In this document: positions 1 through 8,276 of the stretch, in pieces | How positions within the stretch are numbered: position 1 is the stretch's first letter | How the letters are laid out: every line of letters starts with the position of its first letter | Origin: Pseudomonas oryzihabitans NBRC 102199 | GTDB lineage: Bacteria > Pseudomonadota > Gammaproteobacteria > Pseudomonadales > Pseudomonadaceae | Direction: 5' to 3' | Assembly (NCBI RefSeq): GCF_000730625.1 | Contig: NZ_BBIT01000013.1 | Coordinates: forward strand, 310,001 to 374,000 | Length of the DNA stretch: 64,000 nucleotides | Translations under genes and position numbers: made by a program | The notes under the pieces: model-generated | The model's input: the letters and a program-made list of their open reading frames with translations, nothing else | Databases searched by the model: none | What the model was told of the DNA's origin: nothing

Positions 1-597
1 ATCATGGGCCCACGCCTGGCCAGCCTGCCGCCGGAGCAGGCCCAGGCGTTCCTGGACGACCGCAAGGCGCTGTTCAGCGGTGGCAGCCTGAGCCGGCTGA
101 GTCCCGAGCAGGCCCGGCAACAGTTGCCGACCCTGCTGACCCGCCTGGAGACCCAGCTCCAGCGCAGCACCGGCGAATTCCTGTTCGGCGCGCCCTCGGT
201 GGCCGACATCGCCCTGGCGCACAACTTCTGGTTTCTCAAGAGCACGCCGCAACTGGCGCCCCTGGTCGACGAGCGCCCCGAGATCGCCGCCTGGTTCGCC
301 CGGGTGCTGGGGTTCGGTCATGGTACCCATGAGGAACTCGGCGCCGCCGAGGCGCTGGAGATCGCCAGGGCGGCGGAGCCCCTGGCCTTGCCGCGCGACC
401 AGGCCCTCGCCGTGGAAGGCTTCGCCTGGGGTGACCGGGTGAGTGTGGCGGCAACCGACTATGGGGTGGATCCGGTGGTGGGTGAATTGGTGCATGCCGA
501 TAGCGAGGCTCTGGTGATCCGCCGTCACGACGAGCATCTGGGGGCGATCCAGGTGCATTTCCCGCGCCTGAATTTCCGCGTCAGTGCAGCGGGCTAG
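1..597 (+). CDS. Glutathione S-transferase family protein, C-terminal part (5' end outside window)
   Basis: The reading frame is open from the first base, so the visible 198 residues are the C-terminal part of a longer protein; the ATG at 4 is probably internal. Residues about 10-115 look like an all-helical GST C-terminal domain, including the typical SVADIALAHNFWFL stretch that corresponds to the conserved N-capping/Asp region of that fold. The N-terminal thioredoxin-like, glutathione-binding half must lie upstream. After the helical part there is an extra segment of about 65 residues (from about 130) rich in Val and Gly that looks beta-stranded and is not part of a standard GST. The substrate cannot be predicted. 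A good hairpin terminator follows the stop codon. Confidence 0.75.
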   Translation: MMGPRLASLPPEQAQAFLDDRKALFSGGSLSRLSPEQARQQLPTLLTRLETQLQRSTGEFLFGAPSVADIALAHNFWFLKSTPQLAPLVDERPEIAAWFARVLGFGHGTHEELGAAEALEIARAAEPLALPRDQALAVEGFAWGDRVSVAATDYGVDPVVGELVHADSEALVIRRHDEHLGAIQVHFPRLNFRVSAAG

Positions 598-613
598 GGG
601 TCGCGACAACGAC

Positions 614-637
614 AACGGCGCCCGAAGGCGCCGTTTT
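614..637. terminator. Rho-independent terminator after the GST gene
   Basis: A perfect 9-bp stem (AACGGCGCC / GGCGCCGTT) with a CGAA tetraloop is followed by TT on the plus strand and preceded by a short A-containing run on the other. It lies between the plus-strand GST gene and the convergent flavin reductase gene and may serve both. Confidence 0.75.
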
Positions 638-656
638 GCATTGCAGGGCCTACCGC

Positions 657-1277
657 TCAGTCCGGGCGGCGCATGCGGAACAGTGCGGCCTCGGTGATCT
701 CGAAATAGTCGGCCGGGCCACCGCCGCGGACGATGGGGCGAGCGGCCGCGGTCTGGTAGATGCCGTCCTTGAGCAGGCGCTTGTCGATGTGGGCGGCCAC
801 CACCTCGCCCAGCACCAGCCACTGATCCAGTTCGTCCCCGGCGGCGGTCTTGAGGCGGACGATCTGGCTCAGCCGGCACTCGAAGGCCACCTGGGCACGG
901 GCGACACGCGGCACCTTGACCACCGTCGAAGCGGCAGGCTCCAGGCCAGCCAGGGCGAATTCGTCCACCTCGGGTCCGACCATGGCGCTGCTGGTGTTCA
1001 TTTCCTCGGCCAGTTCGCGGGTGGCCAGGTTCCAGACGAATTCGCCGGTACGCTCGATGTTGGCCACGCTGTCCTTGTAGCCCTGGCTGGAAAAGCCGAT
1101 CAGCGGCGGCTTGTAGTTGAAGGCATTGAAGAAGCTGTAGGGCGCGAGGTTCAGGACGCCGGTTTCGCTCTGGGAGGAGATCCAGCCGATGGGACGCGGC
1201 GCGATGATGGCGTTGAAGGGATCGTGGGGCAGGCCGTGGCCCTGGCTGGGTTCGTAGAAGTGGTAATCGATGCTCAT
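657..1277 (-). CDS. Flavin reductase family / FMN-binding split-barrel protein
   Basis: The 206-residue protein matches the DIM6/NTAB-type flavin reductase-like family, which binds FMN in a split beta-barrel. Visible hallmarks are the early IIAPRPIGWISS motif (residues about 24-35), NLAPYSFFNAF, and the PPLIGFSS strand. Members reduce flavin with NAD(P)H or act as small flavoproteins of unknown substrate, usually in the cytosol. The gene is the last of a minus-strand series, 10 bases downstream of the phosphoesterase gene, so the two are probably cotranscribed. The start at 1277 is the natural N-terminus for the family. The family assignment is firm; the physiological substrate is not known. 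Confidence 0.85.
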   Translation of the reverse strand: MSIDYHFYEPSQGHGLPHDPFNAIIAPRPIGWISSQSETGVLNLAPYSFFNAFNYKPPLIGFSSQGYKDSVANIERTGEFVWNLATRELAEEMNTSSAMVGPEVDEFALAGLEPAASTVVKVPRVARAQVAFECRLSQIVRLKTAAGDELDQWLVLGEVVAAHIDKRLLKDGIYQTAAARPIVRGGGPADYFEITEAALFRMRRPD

Positions 1278-1287
1278 CGGGATTCCT

Positions 1288-1758
1288 TCAGGGGGTGAGT
1301 TCCAGGATCTCGGCCTGGATCTGGCCGGCGTCCAGGGTCAGGCGGCCAACGCTGATCGGCAGCCGAAAGCGCCGTGGGCCAGCGCTGCCGGGGTTTATGT
1401 AGAGTACGCCATCGCGCTCTTCGATCAGCGGCTTGTGCGAGTGCCCGCTGACCACCACCCTTACCTGGGCACCGGCGGCGGCCAGGTCGAGCTCGGGCAG
1501 GATGTGCAGCATATGGATGTCGATGCCGTCCAGGGTCAGGGTGACGCGCTCGGGGATGTCGTCGGCCCAGGGCACGTCGTCATTGTTGCCCCGGACCACC
1601 GCCAGCGGTGCCAGCTCGCGCAGGGCATCGAGGATCTCGGGTTTGCCGATGTCACCGGCGTGCAGGATGAAGTCGCTGCCGGCGAGGGCCTCCAGCGCCT
1701 CGGGCCGGAGCAGGCCATGGGTATCGGCGATCAGGCCGACGCGATAGGGATTGGCCAT
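1288..1758 (-). CDS. YfcE/MJ0936-type metallophosphoesterase
   Basis: This 156-residue protein carries the ordered metal-binding motifs of small calcineurin-like phosphoesterases: ADTHG near residue 12, HAGDIG near 35, RGNND near 56, and a C-terminal VVSGHSHKP followed by YINPGS. Those residues bind a dinuclear metal centre (Mn, Ni or Zn) and hydrolyse phosphodiesters. YfcE-like enzymes act on artificial substrates in vitro and their true substrate is unclear. The length fits the family (about 160-185) and the whole domain is present. It sits 9 bases below the Rieske/FAD oxidoreductase gene and just upstream of the flavin reductase gene, suggesting one minus-strand operon. Confidence 0.88.
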   Translation of the reverse strand: MANPYRVGLIADTHGLLRPEALEALAGSDFILHAGDIGKPEILDALRELAPLAVVRGNNDDVPWADDIPERVTLTLDGIDIHMLHILPELDLAAAGAQVRVVVSGHSHKPLIEERDGVLYINPGSAGPRRFRLPISVGRLTLDAGQIQAEILELTP

Positions 1759-1767
1759 GGCGACTCC

Positions 1768-3297
1768 TCAATTGGCCTGGACGATGTCCAGGGCCTCGGC
1801 GCGTCCCAGCGGCTGACGCATACGCTGGGCCAGGATGGCGGTGGCGCGTTCCCGTTGGCAGGCCACCACGCCTACCACCCGATCCTCGGCCAGCAGCAGG
1901 GCGACAAAGGTCTGGTCGCCGAGGCAGCCGTCCAGATGCATGTCGTCCCAGTGGCGGGGATGGCCCAGGTATTCGTAACGCTTGCCGTGATGCAGGGTCC
2001 AGAAGAAGGGCACGTCCGCGTAGCGTTCGGCTTGGCCCAGCAGATTGCGCGCCGCCAGGCGGCCGTGTTGCTGGGCCAGGCGCCAGTGCTCGATGCGGGT
2101 CGGCTGACCGGCGAAGGGAAAGGTGGCCAGATCGCCGACAGCGTAGAGGCCCTCGGCGGCCCGGAGCTCGGCGTCCACCGGAACGCTGCCGTCATCCGCC
2201 AGGGGCAGATCGGTGAGGAAAGTGGTGGCCGGCGTGATGCCGGTACCCACCAGCACCAGGTCGGCGGGCAATTGGCTGCCGTCCTTGAGGCTGACCTGGC
2301 GGACGTGAGCGTCGCCGGTGAAGCCCACTACCTCGCTGGGGGCGTGGAAGGTCACGCCATTGGCCTCGTGCAGGGTCTTGAAGTGCTGGCCGAGGGTCTC
2401 GCCCATCTGCTTGACGAAGGGCAGGGAGGCGGGGGAGACCACGTCCACTGCCAGGCCTTGCTTGCGCAGGGCGGACGCGGCTTCCAGGCCGATGAAGCTG
2501 GCACCGACGATCACCGCGCGGCCCTCGCCGGGCAGCTCGGCGAGGATCGCGGCCGCGTCGGCGCGGGTCCGCAGCAGGTGGATGCCCTCGAGTTGGGCGC
2601 CGGGAACGTCTAGCGGCTTGGGTTCGCCACCGGTGGCGAGCACGCAGCCGTCGTAGCTCAGGGTCTGGCCGTTGGCGAGTTCCAGCTGACGGGTCTGGGG
2701 ATCCAGGCGGGTCACCTCGGCATGCAACCGTTCGATGCGCTGCTGGCGGAAGAACTCGGGCTCGCGCAGCGGCGGGGCTTCGTCGGGGGCCTTGTCGCCC
2801 TGGAGGACGAATTTGGACAGGGCCGTCCGGTCGTAGGGCTCGCCCGGTTCGCGACCGATGAGCAACAGGCGTCCGCCATAGCCGAATTCGCGCAGGGCGG
2901 CGGCCGCGGCGGTACCCGCGGCGCCGTCGCCGACGATGACGAACAGGCGGTCGTCGGGCCGGGATTCCTTCGCCTGGGCGGGCAGAGGATCGCGGCCGAC
3001 CAGCACCTCGCCATCGCGCACCTCCACCGGATAGCGCTGCAGGGCGTCCAGCGCCGGCGGCTCGCACAGGCTGCCATCCTCGACCGCAAAGCTCGCCTTG
3101 TGCCAGGGACAGACCAGGCGCCCCTGGCAGACCGCGCCGTCGGCCAGCGGCGCGCCGGCGTGGGGGCATTTGGCCTGGAAGGCGCGGGCCTCGTCGCCGA
3201 CGCGCAGCAGCAGGATTTCGGTGTCTTCGATCTTGACCGCGGTGCCACGGTCTTCGCGCAGGTCGGCGAGGCGCGCGACGGGGTGCATGGCTTTCAT
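1768..3297 (-). CDS. Rieske [2Fe-2S]-FAD/NAD(P)-dependent oxidoreductase (AIF-like)
   Basis: The 509-residue protein fuses an N-terminal Rieske domain to a ferredoxin-reductase-type flavoprotein. Rieske ligands are visible as CPH (C44, H46) and CPWH (C63, H66). A first dinucleotide-binding motif, VGDGAAGTAAAAAL (about residue 120), is the FAD site; a second, IVGASFIGLEAA (about 260), is the NAD(P)H site; GDLATF near the C-terminal third closes the FAD site. The layout matches AIFM3/Nfrl-like proteins, which move electrons from NAD(P)H to the cluster. The frame is open to 3498, but the ATG at 3297 begins a normal Rieske domain and has GGAG six bases upstream; the extra 67 residues of the longer version are Arg-rich and unlike a protein. 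That GGAG lies partly inside a large hairpin. Confidence 0.9.
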   Translation of the reverse strand: MKAMHPVARLADLREDRGTAVKIEDTEILLLRVGDEARAFQAKCPHAGAPLADGAVCQGRLVCPWHKASFAVEDGSLCEPPALDALQRYPVEVRDGEVLVGRDPLPAQAKESRPDDRLFVIVGDGAAGTAAAAALREFGYGGRLLLIGREPGEPYDRTALSKFVLQGDKAPDEAPPLREPEFFRQQRIERLHAEVTRLDPQTRQLELANGQTLSYDGCVLATGGEPKPLDVPGAQLEGIHLLRTRADAAAILAELPGEGRAVIVGASFIGLEAASALRKQGLAVDVVSPASLPFVKQMGETLGQHFKTLHEANGVTFHAPSEVVGFTGDAHVRQVSLKDGSQLPADLVLVGTGITPATTFLTDLPLADDGSVPVDAELRAAEGLYAVGDLATFPFAGQPTRIEHWRLAQQHGRLAARNLLGQAERYADVPFFWTLHHGKRYEYLGHPRHWDDMHLDGCLGDQTFVALLLAEDRVVGVVACQRERATAILAQRMRQPLGRAEALDIVQAN

Positions 3298-3305
3298 GGT
3301 GGACT

Positions 3306-3370
3306 CCGGCGCCGTCTGGGCGCTCTCTTGAATCAGGCTCAGCAGATTCGAGAGAGCGCAGCGGCGCCGG
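3306..3370 (-). promoter_or_regulatory. Long two-tier hairpin overlapping the Rieske gene ribosome-binding site
   Basis: An outer perfect 8-bp arm (3306-3313 with 3363-3370) encloses a 15-bp helix (3320-3334 with 3345-3359, with a single T/G pair at 3329/3350) and a 10-base loop. The element fills the gap between the CDF transporter stop and the Rieske gene start. In the minus-strand transcript the last bases of the outer arm overlap the GGAG ribosome-binding site (3307-3304), so folding could limit translation. No U-run follows it, which argues against a simple terminator. Confidence 0.6.
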
Positions 3371-3377
3371 GTTCCGC

Positions 3378-4292
3378 TCAGGTGGCGGGCGGCAGCGGAT
3401 GTCGGTGCGGAACGTCGGGTGCGTCCAGCGGATCGGCGTGGACCAAGACTTCGGCCTGGGGATATTCGGCGCGGATGGCGGCTTCCACCTCGTCGCACAG
3501 TACATGGGCACGGGACAGGCTCATCTCGCCCGGCAGCTCCAGGTGCAGTTGCACGAACCAGTGATTGCCGGAGAGGCGGGTGCGCAGGTCATGGGCACCC
3601 TCCACGCCCGGCACCTGGCAGGCCAGCTGCAGCATGTGCTCGCTGATGTCGGCGGGCAGTTCCTGGTCCATCAGCACGCCAAAGGAGTCGCGGGCGATGC
3701 CGTAGGCGCTCCAGAGGATGTAGAGGGCGATGGCCAGGCCGAACAGCGGATCCAGCCAGTACCAGCCGAAGCCGGTCAGCGCCAGGGCGACCAGGATGCC
3801 GACGTTGAGCAGCAGATCGGAGCGGTAGTGCAGGGCATCGGCGCGGACCACCGTGGAGTCGGTGAGACGGATGACGTGCTGCTGGTAGGCCACCAGCACG
3901 GCGGTCAGGGCCAGGGAAAACAGGGTGACGGCGATGCCCAGGGCATGGGCGCCCAGGGGCTCGGGTTGCTGCAGGCGTCCGATCGCCTGCCAGGCGATGA
4001 GCACGGCGCTGACGCCGATGAAGACCGCCTGGGCGATGCCGGCGAGGGATTCGGCCTTGCCATGGCCATAGCGGTGGTCGTCGTCCGCCGGCTTGAGGGC
4101 GTAGTGCACCGCCAGCAGGTTGAACACCGAGGCCAGGCCGTCGAGCAGCGAATCGGTCAGGCCGGCGAGCAGACTGACCGAGCCGCTGAACCACCAGGCC
4201 ACGGCCTTGGCCAGGATCAGCGTCGTCGCCACCGCCACCGAGGCGGCGGTGGCGCGACGCAGCAGCCGCTCGGTGCGGTGCGGGTCGCTCAT
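3378..4292 (-). CDS. Cation diffusion facilitator (FieF-like) metal exporter
   Basis: The 304-residue protein has the CDF layout: about six membrane helices (residues about 10-195) and a C-terminal cytosolic metal-sensing domain of about 85 residues. The metal site is recognisable as LTDSLLDG in helix 2 and HYRSD in helix 5, equivalent to the DxxxD/HxxxD tetrahedral site of E. coli FieF (YiiP), which exports Zn2+ or Fe2+ in exchange for protons. The frame extends to 4820, but the ATG at 4292 overlaps the lipoprotein stop codon by one base (TGATG), indicating translational coupling, and starts the conserved N-terminus. Metal specificity cannot be read from the sequence. Confidence 0.92.
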   Translation of the reverse strand: MSDPHRTERLLRRATAASVAVATTLILAKAVAWWFSGSVSLLAGLTDSLLDGLASVFNLLAVHYALKPADDDHRYGHGKAESLAGIAQAVFIGVSAVLIAWQAIGRLQQPEPLGAHALGIAVTLFSLALTAVLVAYQQHVIRLTDSTVVRADALHYRSDLLLNVGILVALALTGFGWYWLDPLFGLAIALYILWSAYGIARDSFGVLMDQELPADISEHMLQLACQVPGVEGAHDLRTRLSGNHWFVQLHLELPGEMSLSRAHVLCDEVEAAIRAEYPQAEVLVHADPLDAPDVPHRHPLPPAT

Positions 4293-4717
4293 CAGGCGCG
4301 CGGGGCGAGCCCCAGGCTGGCGAGCTGCTCGTTGCTGCCGCTGCGCTGCAGCAGGCGCGGATCGTCCAGCGGCAGGCTGTGGCCGGTGGCCTGCTGGATG
4401 ATGGCCTTGAGGCGCGCGCGATCGACGCTGCCGTCCGGATTGACCGCCTTGTTCAGTTCGCCGGGATCGACCTCGGCGCGCTTGTTGTCGGGCAGGTAGA
4501 TGGCGCCGGTGGCGAAGTCCACGCCAAAGGCGATCAGGCCGGGAATGATGTAGAACAGCAGGCCGATGGCATCGAGGGCGACGATGCCCGGATCGATCCG
4601 GCCACTGCCGGTGATCTGGCCGCGACGCTCGGGATAGAACAGCGAGCCGCAAGCGGTCAGCTGGGTGAACAGGGCGGCGGCGAGGACGCCACACACCGCG
4701 CGGGTACGCATCGACAT
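4292..4717 (-). CDS. Conserved Pseudomonas lipoprotein of unknown function
   Basis: The 141-residue protein starts with a lipoprotein signal peptide and a lipobox LTAC ending at Cys23, so it should be lipidated and membrane-anchored. The mature part has a hydrophobic stretch around residues 45-70 (DAIGLLFYIIPGLIAFGVDF) and a polar C-terminal tail. Similar proteins occur next to this transporter in other pseudomonads as I recall, sometimes misannotated as nucleotidyltransferases; I see no enzymatic motif. The ATG at 4717 is preferred over 4711 because GGAGG lies six bases upstream. It is translationally coupled to the CDF transporter, suggesting a link to metal efflux, but that is inference. 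Confidence 0.75.
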   Translation of the reverse strand: MSMRTRAVCGVLAAALFTQLTACGSLFYPERRGQITGSGRIDPGIVALDAIGLLFYIIPGLIAFGVDFATGAIYLPDNKRAEVDPGELNKAVNPDGSVDRARLKAIIQQATGHSLPLDDPRLLQRSGSNEQLASLGLAPRA

Positions 4718-4819
4718 AGACAACCTCCGGTTGGATGAGGCCGCCACTATAGCGGCCGGAATCACGGCGGGCGAGACGCTTTATACTGCCCGCCCCGTTG
4801 AGACCACCGGCCGTGCCCA

Positions 4820-7324
4820 ATGACGCCCTTGCCCATCGATGTTGTCCTGCCCGAGCTGCGCCAGGCCCTTGCCCACCGCGACGACTGCGTGCTGGAAGCG
4901 CCGCCCGGGGCCGGCAAGACCACCCGGGTACCCCTGGCGCTGTTGCAGGAGCCCTGGCTGGCCGGCCAGCGCATCCTGCTGCTGGAGCCGCGCCGGCTGG
5001 CGGCGCGCGCTGCCGCCGAGCGCCTGGCCGCGGAGCTGGGCGAAGGCGTCGGCGAGACCGTGGGCTATCGCATCCGCCTGGAGAGCCGGGTCGGGCCGCG
5101 CACCCGTATCGAGGTGGTGACCGAGGGCATCCTCACCCGGCGCCTGCAGGACGATCCGGCGCTGGACGGCGTCGGCCTGGTGATCTTCGACGAATTCCAC
5201 GAACGCAGCCTGGACGCCGACCTGGCCCTGGCGCTGACCCTGAGCGGTCGCGAATTGCTGCGCGATACCCCGCTCAAGCTGCTGGTGATGTCGGCCACCC
5301 TGGAAGGCGAACGCCTCGCCGCGCTGCTCGGCGGCGCGCCGGTGGTGCGCAGCGAAGGACGGATGTTTCCGGTGACGACCCGCTGGAGCCGGCCGCTCGG
5401 CCAGGACGAGCGCCTGGAAGCGCGGGTGGCCGCCACGGTGCTCCAGGCGCTGGACGAGGAAGCCGGCAGCCTGCTGGTGTTCCTGCCCGGCCAGGCGGAG
5501 ATTCGCCGCACCGCCGAGCGCCTGGCGGAGCAGCTGCCCGCCGGGGTATTGCTCTGTCCGCTGCATGGCGAGCTGGAACTGGCCGCCCAGCGTGCGGCCA
5601 TCGAGCCGGCGCCGCCAGGTAGCCGCAAGGTGGTGCTGGCCACCAACATCGCCGAGACCAGTCTGACCATCGAAGGGGTACGGGTGGTGGTGGACGCGGG
5701 CCTGGCGCGAGTGCCGGCCTTCGATCCCGGCAGTGGCATGACCCGCCTGACCACCCGGCGCATTTCCCGCGCCTCGGCGACCCAGCGCCAGGGCCGCGCC
5801 GGCCGCCTGGAGCCGGGCGTCTGCTATCGACTCTGGTCGGAGGAGGGGCATCAGCAGTTGCCGGCCTATGACAGCGCCGAGATCCTCCAGGCCGATCTGG
5901 CCGGCCTGGCGCTGCAACTGGCGCGCTGGGGCATGAACGCCGAGGAGCTGGCCTGGCTCGATCCGCCACCCGCCGCCGCCCTGGCGCAGGCCCGCGATCT
6001 GCTGGTGCGCCTGGGCGCCCTGGACGACCAGGGCGTACTCACCCCTCACGGCCAGGCCATGAGCGGCCTGCCGGCTCATCCGCGGCTGGCGCACCTGCTG
6101 TTGCGGGGGCAGGCCTGGGGCCTGGCCGAACGCGCCTGCGAGATCGCCGCGCTCTTGGGCGAGCGCGACCTGGCCCCGGGGCAGGGCGCCGATCTGCACA
6201 CCCGCCTGCTGCTCCTGGGCGGTGAAGGCCGAGGTCCGCGCGGCGGCGTGGCGCGGATTCGGCAGCTGGTCCGCCAGTATCGCGGCCTGTTGCGTGGCCC
6301 GGCCGGGCAGCCGGTGGCCGATCCCGGGCACCCGCGCTGGACCGGGGCGCTGCTGGCCTGCGCCTATCCGGATCGCATCGCCCAGCAGCGCAAGGCCGGC
6401 GGCCAGGACTATCGCCTGGCCAACGGCCGGGCCGCCAGCTTTGGCGAACCGGATGGGCTGATGAAATCGCCCTGGCTGGTGGTGGCCGATCTGGGCAGTC
6501 GCCAGGGCCAGCGCGAGGAGCGCATCTATCTGGCTGCCGAACTGGATCCGGCGCTGTTCGAGGGGCCGATGGCCGAGCAGGTGGCAGGCCACGACGAACT
6601 GGAGTGGGACGAGCGTGAAGGGGTGCTGCGCGCCGAACGCCAGCGGCGGATCGGCCAGCTGGTGCTGAGTCGCGAACCCTTGAAGAATCTGGACACCGCC
6701 GCCCGCAGCCGGGCCCTGCTCGGACTGGTGCGGCGCAAGGGGCTGGAGTTGCTGCCCTGGACGCCGGAGCTGCGCCAGTGGCAGGCGCGGGTGGCGCTGC
6801 TGCGCCAACTGGATCTGCAGCAGCAGCCGACGAGCGACTGGCCGGACGTGAGCGACGCCGCCCTGCTGGCCAGCCTGGAAGTCTGGCTGCTGCCCTATCT
6901 GGATCGCGTCAGCCGCCTGGCCCACTTCGCCACCCTGGACCTGGCCGCCATGCTCCAGGGCCTGCTGCCCTGGCCGCTGCCCCGTCAGCTCGACGAGTTG
7001 GCCCCGCGAAGTCTGGCCGTGCCCTCGGGTTCCACGATCCGCCTGGACTACAGCGAGCAGCCGCCGGTGCTCGCAGTGCGGCTGCAGGAGCTGTTCGGCC
7101 TGGCCGATACCCCGCGCATCGCCGCTGGCCGCCTGGCGGTCAAGCTGCACCTGCTCTCGCCGGCGCGTCGCCCGGTGCAGGTCACCCAGGACCTGGCCAG
7201 CTTCTGGGCCAATACCTACGGCGAGGTGAAGAAGGATCTCAAGGGCCGCTATCCCAAGCACTACTGGCCGGACGATCCCCTGATCGCCGAACCCACGGCG
7301 CGGGCCAAGCCGCGGGGGACCTGA
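4820..7324 (+). CDS. hrpB: ATP-dependent RNA helicase HrpB
   Basis: The 834-residue protein is a DEAH/RHA-type helicase. Motif I APPGAGKTT is at residues 27-35, motif II DEFH near 125 (a DExH variant typical of HrpB), motif III MSATL near 157, and motif VI QRQGRAGR near 317. A winged-helix/ratchet-like HA2 region follows, and the C-terminal domain unique to HrpB includes the PVQVTQDLASFW stretch near residue 790. Length fits HrpB (about 810-840). HrpB couples ATP hydrolysis to RNA remodelling; its cellular targets are poorly known. It is divergent from the lipoprotein gene and separated from it by only 102 bases, which must hold both promoters. Confidence 0.96.
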   Translation: MTPLPIDVVLPELRQALAHRDDCVLEAPPGAGKTTRVPLALLQEPWLAGQRILLLEPRRLAARAAAERLAAELGEGVGETVGYRIRLESRVGPRTRIEVVTEGILTRRLQDDPALDGVGLVIFDEFHERSLDADLALALTLSGRELLRDTPLKLLVMSATLEGERLAALLGGAPVVRSEGRMFPVTTRWSRPLGQDERLEARVAATVLQALDEEAGSLLVFLPGQAEIRRTAERLAEQLPAGVLLCPLHGELELAAQRAAIEPAPPGSRKVVLATNIAETSLTIEGVRVVVDAGLARVPAFDPGSGMTRLTTRRISRASATQRQGRAGRLEPGVCYRLWSEEGHQQLPAYDSAEILQADLAGLALQLARWGMNAEELAWLDPPPAAALAQARDLLVRLGALDDQGVLTPHGQAMSGLPAHPRLAHLLLRGQAWGLAERACEIAALLGERDLAPGQGADLHTRLLLLGGEGRGPRGGVARIRQLVRQYRGLLRGPAGQPVADPGHPRWTGALLACAYPDRIAQQRKAGGQDYRLANGRAASFGEPDGLMKSPWLVVADLGSRQGQREERIYLAAELDPALFEGPMAEQVAGHDELEWDEREGVLRAERQRRIGQLVLSREPLKNLDTAARSRALLGLVRRKGLELLPWTPELRQWQARVALLRQLDLQQQPTSDWPDVSDAALLASLEVWLLPYLDRVSRLAHFATLDLAAMLQGLLPWPLPRQLDELAPRSLAVPSGSTIRLDYSEQPPVLAVRLQELFGLADTPRIAAGRLAVKLHLLSPARRPVQVTQDLASFWANTYGEVKKDLKGRYPKHYWPDDPLIAEPTARAKPRGT

Positions 7325-7433
7325 GCACGGAGCGTCGATGCCGAGAGGATTAGGCAAGACACCCAGACGATCCGGCAGTGGGGGCGCCAGACACCGGCGC
7401 TAGCATGGCCGCTTCCAACGATGGGAGTGGACC

Positions 7434-8264
7434 ATGAACGAGCACAAGACCCTTTTCATCACCGGCGTGAGCAGCGGCCTGGGCAATGTCCTGGCGCGGG
7501 AAGCCCTGGCGGCCGGCCACCGCGTCATCGGCACGCTACGCCGGGAAGCCGATCTGGAGGCCTTCGCGGCCTTGTCGGACCGGGCCCATGGCGTGCTGCT
7601 GGATGTCACGGACCATGCGCGCCTGGCGACAGTGGTGGCCGAGGTTCAGGCAGCCCACGGTCCGGTGGATGTCCTGGTGAACAACGCCGGCTACGGCCAT
7701 GAGGGCATTCTCGAAGAATCGCCGCTGGAAGAGCTGCGCCAGCAATTCGAGGTCAACGTCTTCGCGGCGGTCGCCATGACCAAGGCCTTCCTGCCGTCCT
7801 TTCGCGAGCGGCGCCGCGGTCATATCATCAACATCACCTCGATGGGTGGCACCATCACCCTGCCGGGTATCTCCTACTATTGCGGCAGCAAGTTCGCCCT
7901 CGAAGGTATCTCGGCGGCCCTGGGCCAGGAGTTGGCACCCTTCGGCGTCTGGGTCACCGCCGTGGCACCCGGCTCCTTTCGCACCGACTGGGCGGGTCGC
8001 TCGATGCGTCGCAGCGCACGCGGCATCGCCGACTACGACGAGCAGTTCACGCCGATCCGGGCGGCGCGGGAGGCCAAGAGCGGCAAGCAGCTGGGCGATC
8101 CACGCAAGGCGGCCCAGGCGCTGCTGCAGCTCATCGCCCTGCCGGCGCCGCCAACGCACTTGCTGCTGGGAAGCGATGCCTTGCACCTGGTTCGCGAACG
8201 CCTGGCCACGGCCAGCCGGGAAATCGACCGCTGGGAAGCCCTGACCCTTTCCACCGATGGCTGA
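7434..8264 (+). CDS. Short-chain dehydrogenase/reductase
   Basis: The 276-residue protein is a classical SDR: cofactor motif TGVSSGLG near residues 9-16, NNAGYG near 83, catalytic Ser in NITSMGG near 138, and YCGSK (Tyr-x-x-x-Lys) near 150. It should use NAD(P)(H) to oxidise or reduce a small alcohol or ketone. An arginine directly after the first strand-helix unit (LRREADL) suggests NADP(H), but this is weak. The ATG is preceded by GGGAG at a good distance. Its stop is 12 bases before the AraC-family gene, so the two form a likely operon and the regulator may control it. Confidence 0.9.
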   Translation: MNEHKTLFITGVSSGLGNVLAREALAAGHRVIGTLRREADLEAFAALSDRAHGVLLDVTDHARLATVVAEVQAAHGPVDVLVNNAGYGHEGILEESPLEELRQQFEVNVFAAVAMTKAFLPSFRERRRGHIINITSMGGTITLPGISYYCGSKFALEGISAALGQELAPFGVWVTAVAPGSFRTDWAGRSMRRSARGIADYDEQFTPIRAAREAKSGKQLGDPRKAAQALLQLIALPAPPTHLLLGSDALHLVRERLATASREIDRWEALTLSTDG

Positions 8265-8276
8265 AGCGGAGGCCCC

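Noticed and set aside
3298..3498. N-terminal extension of the Rieske oxidoreductase (67 extra residues)
   Set aside because: It is Arg/Pro/Ser-rich, crosses the large hairpin and the 3' end of the CDF gene, and the ATG at 3297 has a proper ribosome-binding site.
4781..7357. 858-codon open frame antisense to hrpB
   Set aside because: Its protein is low-complexity (Gln, Ala, Gly, His rich) and mirrors the codon bias of hrpB. Long antisense frames are expected at this GC content, and hrpB has all helicase motifs.
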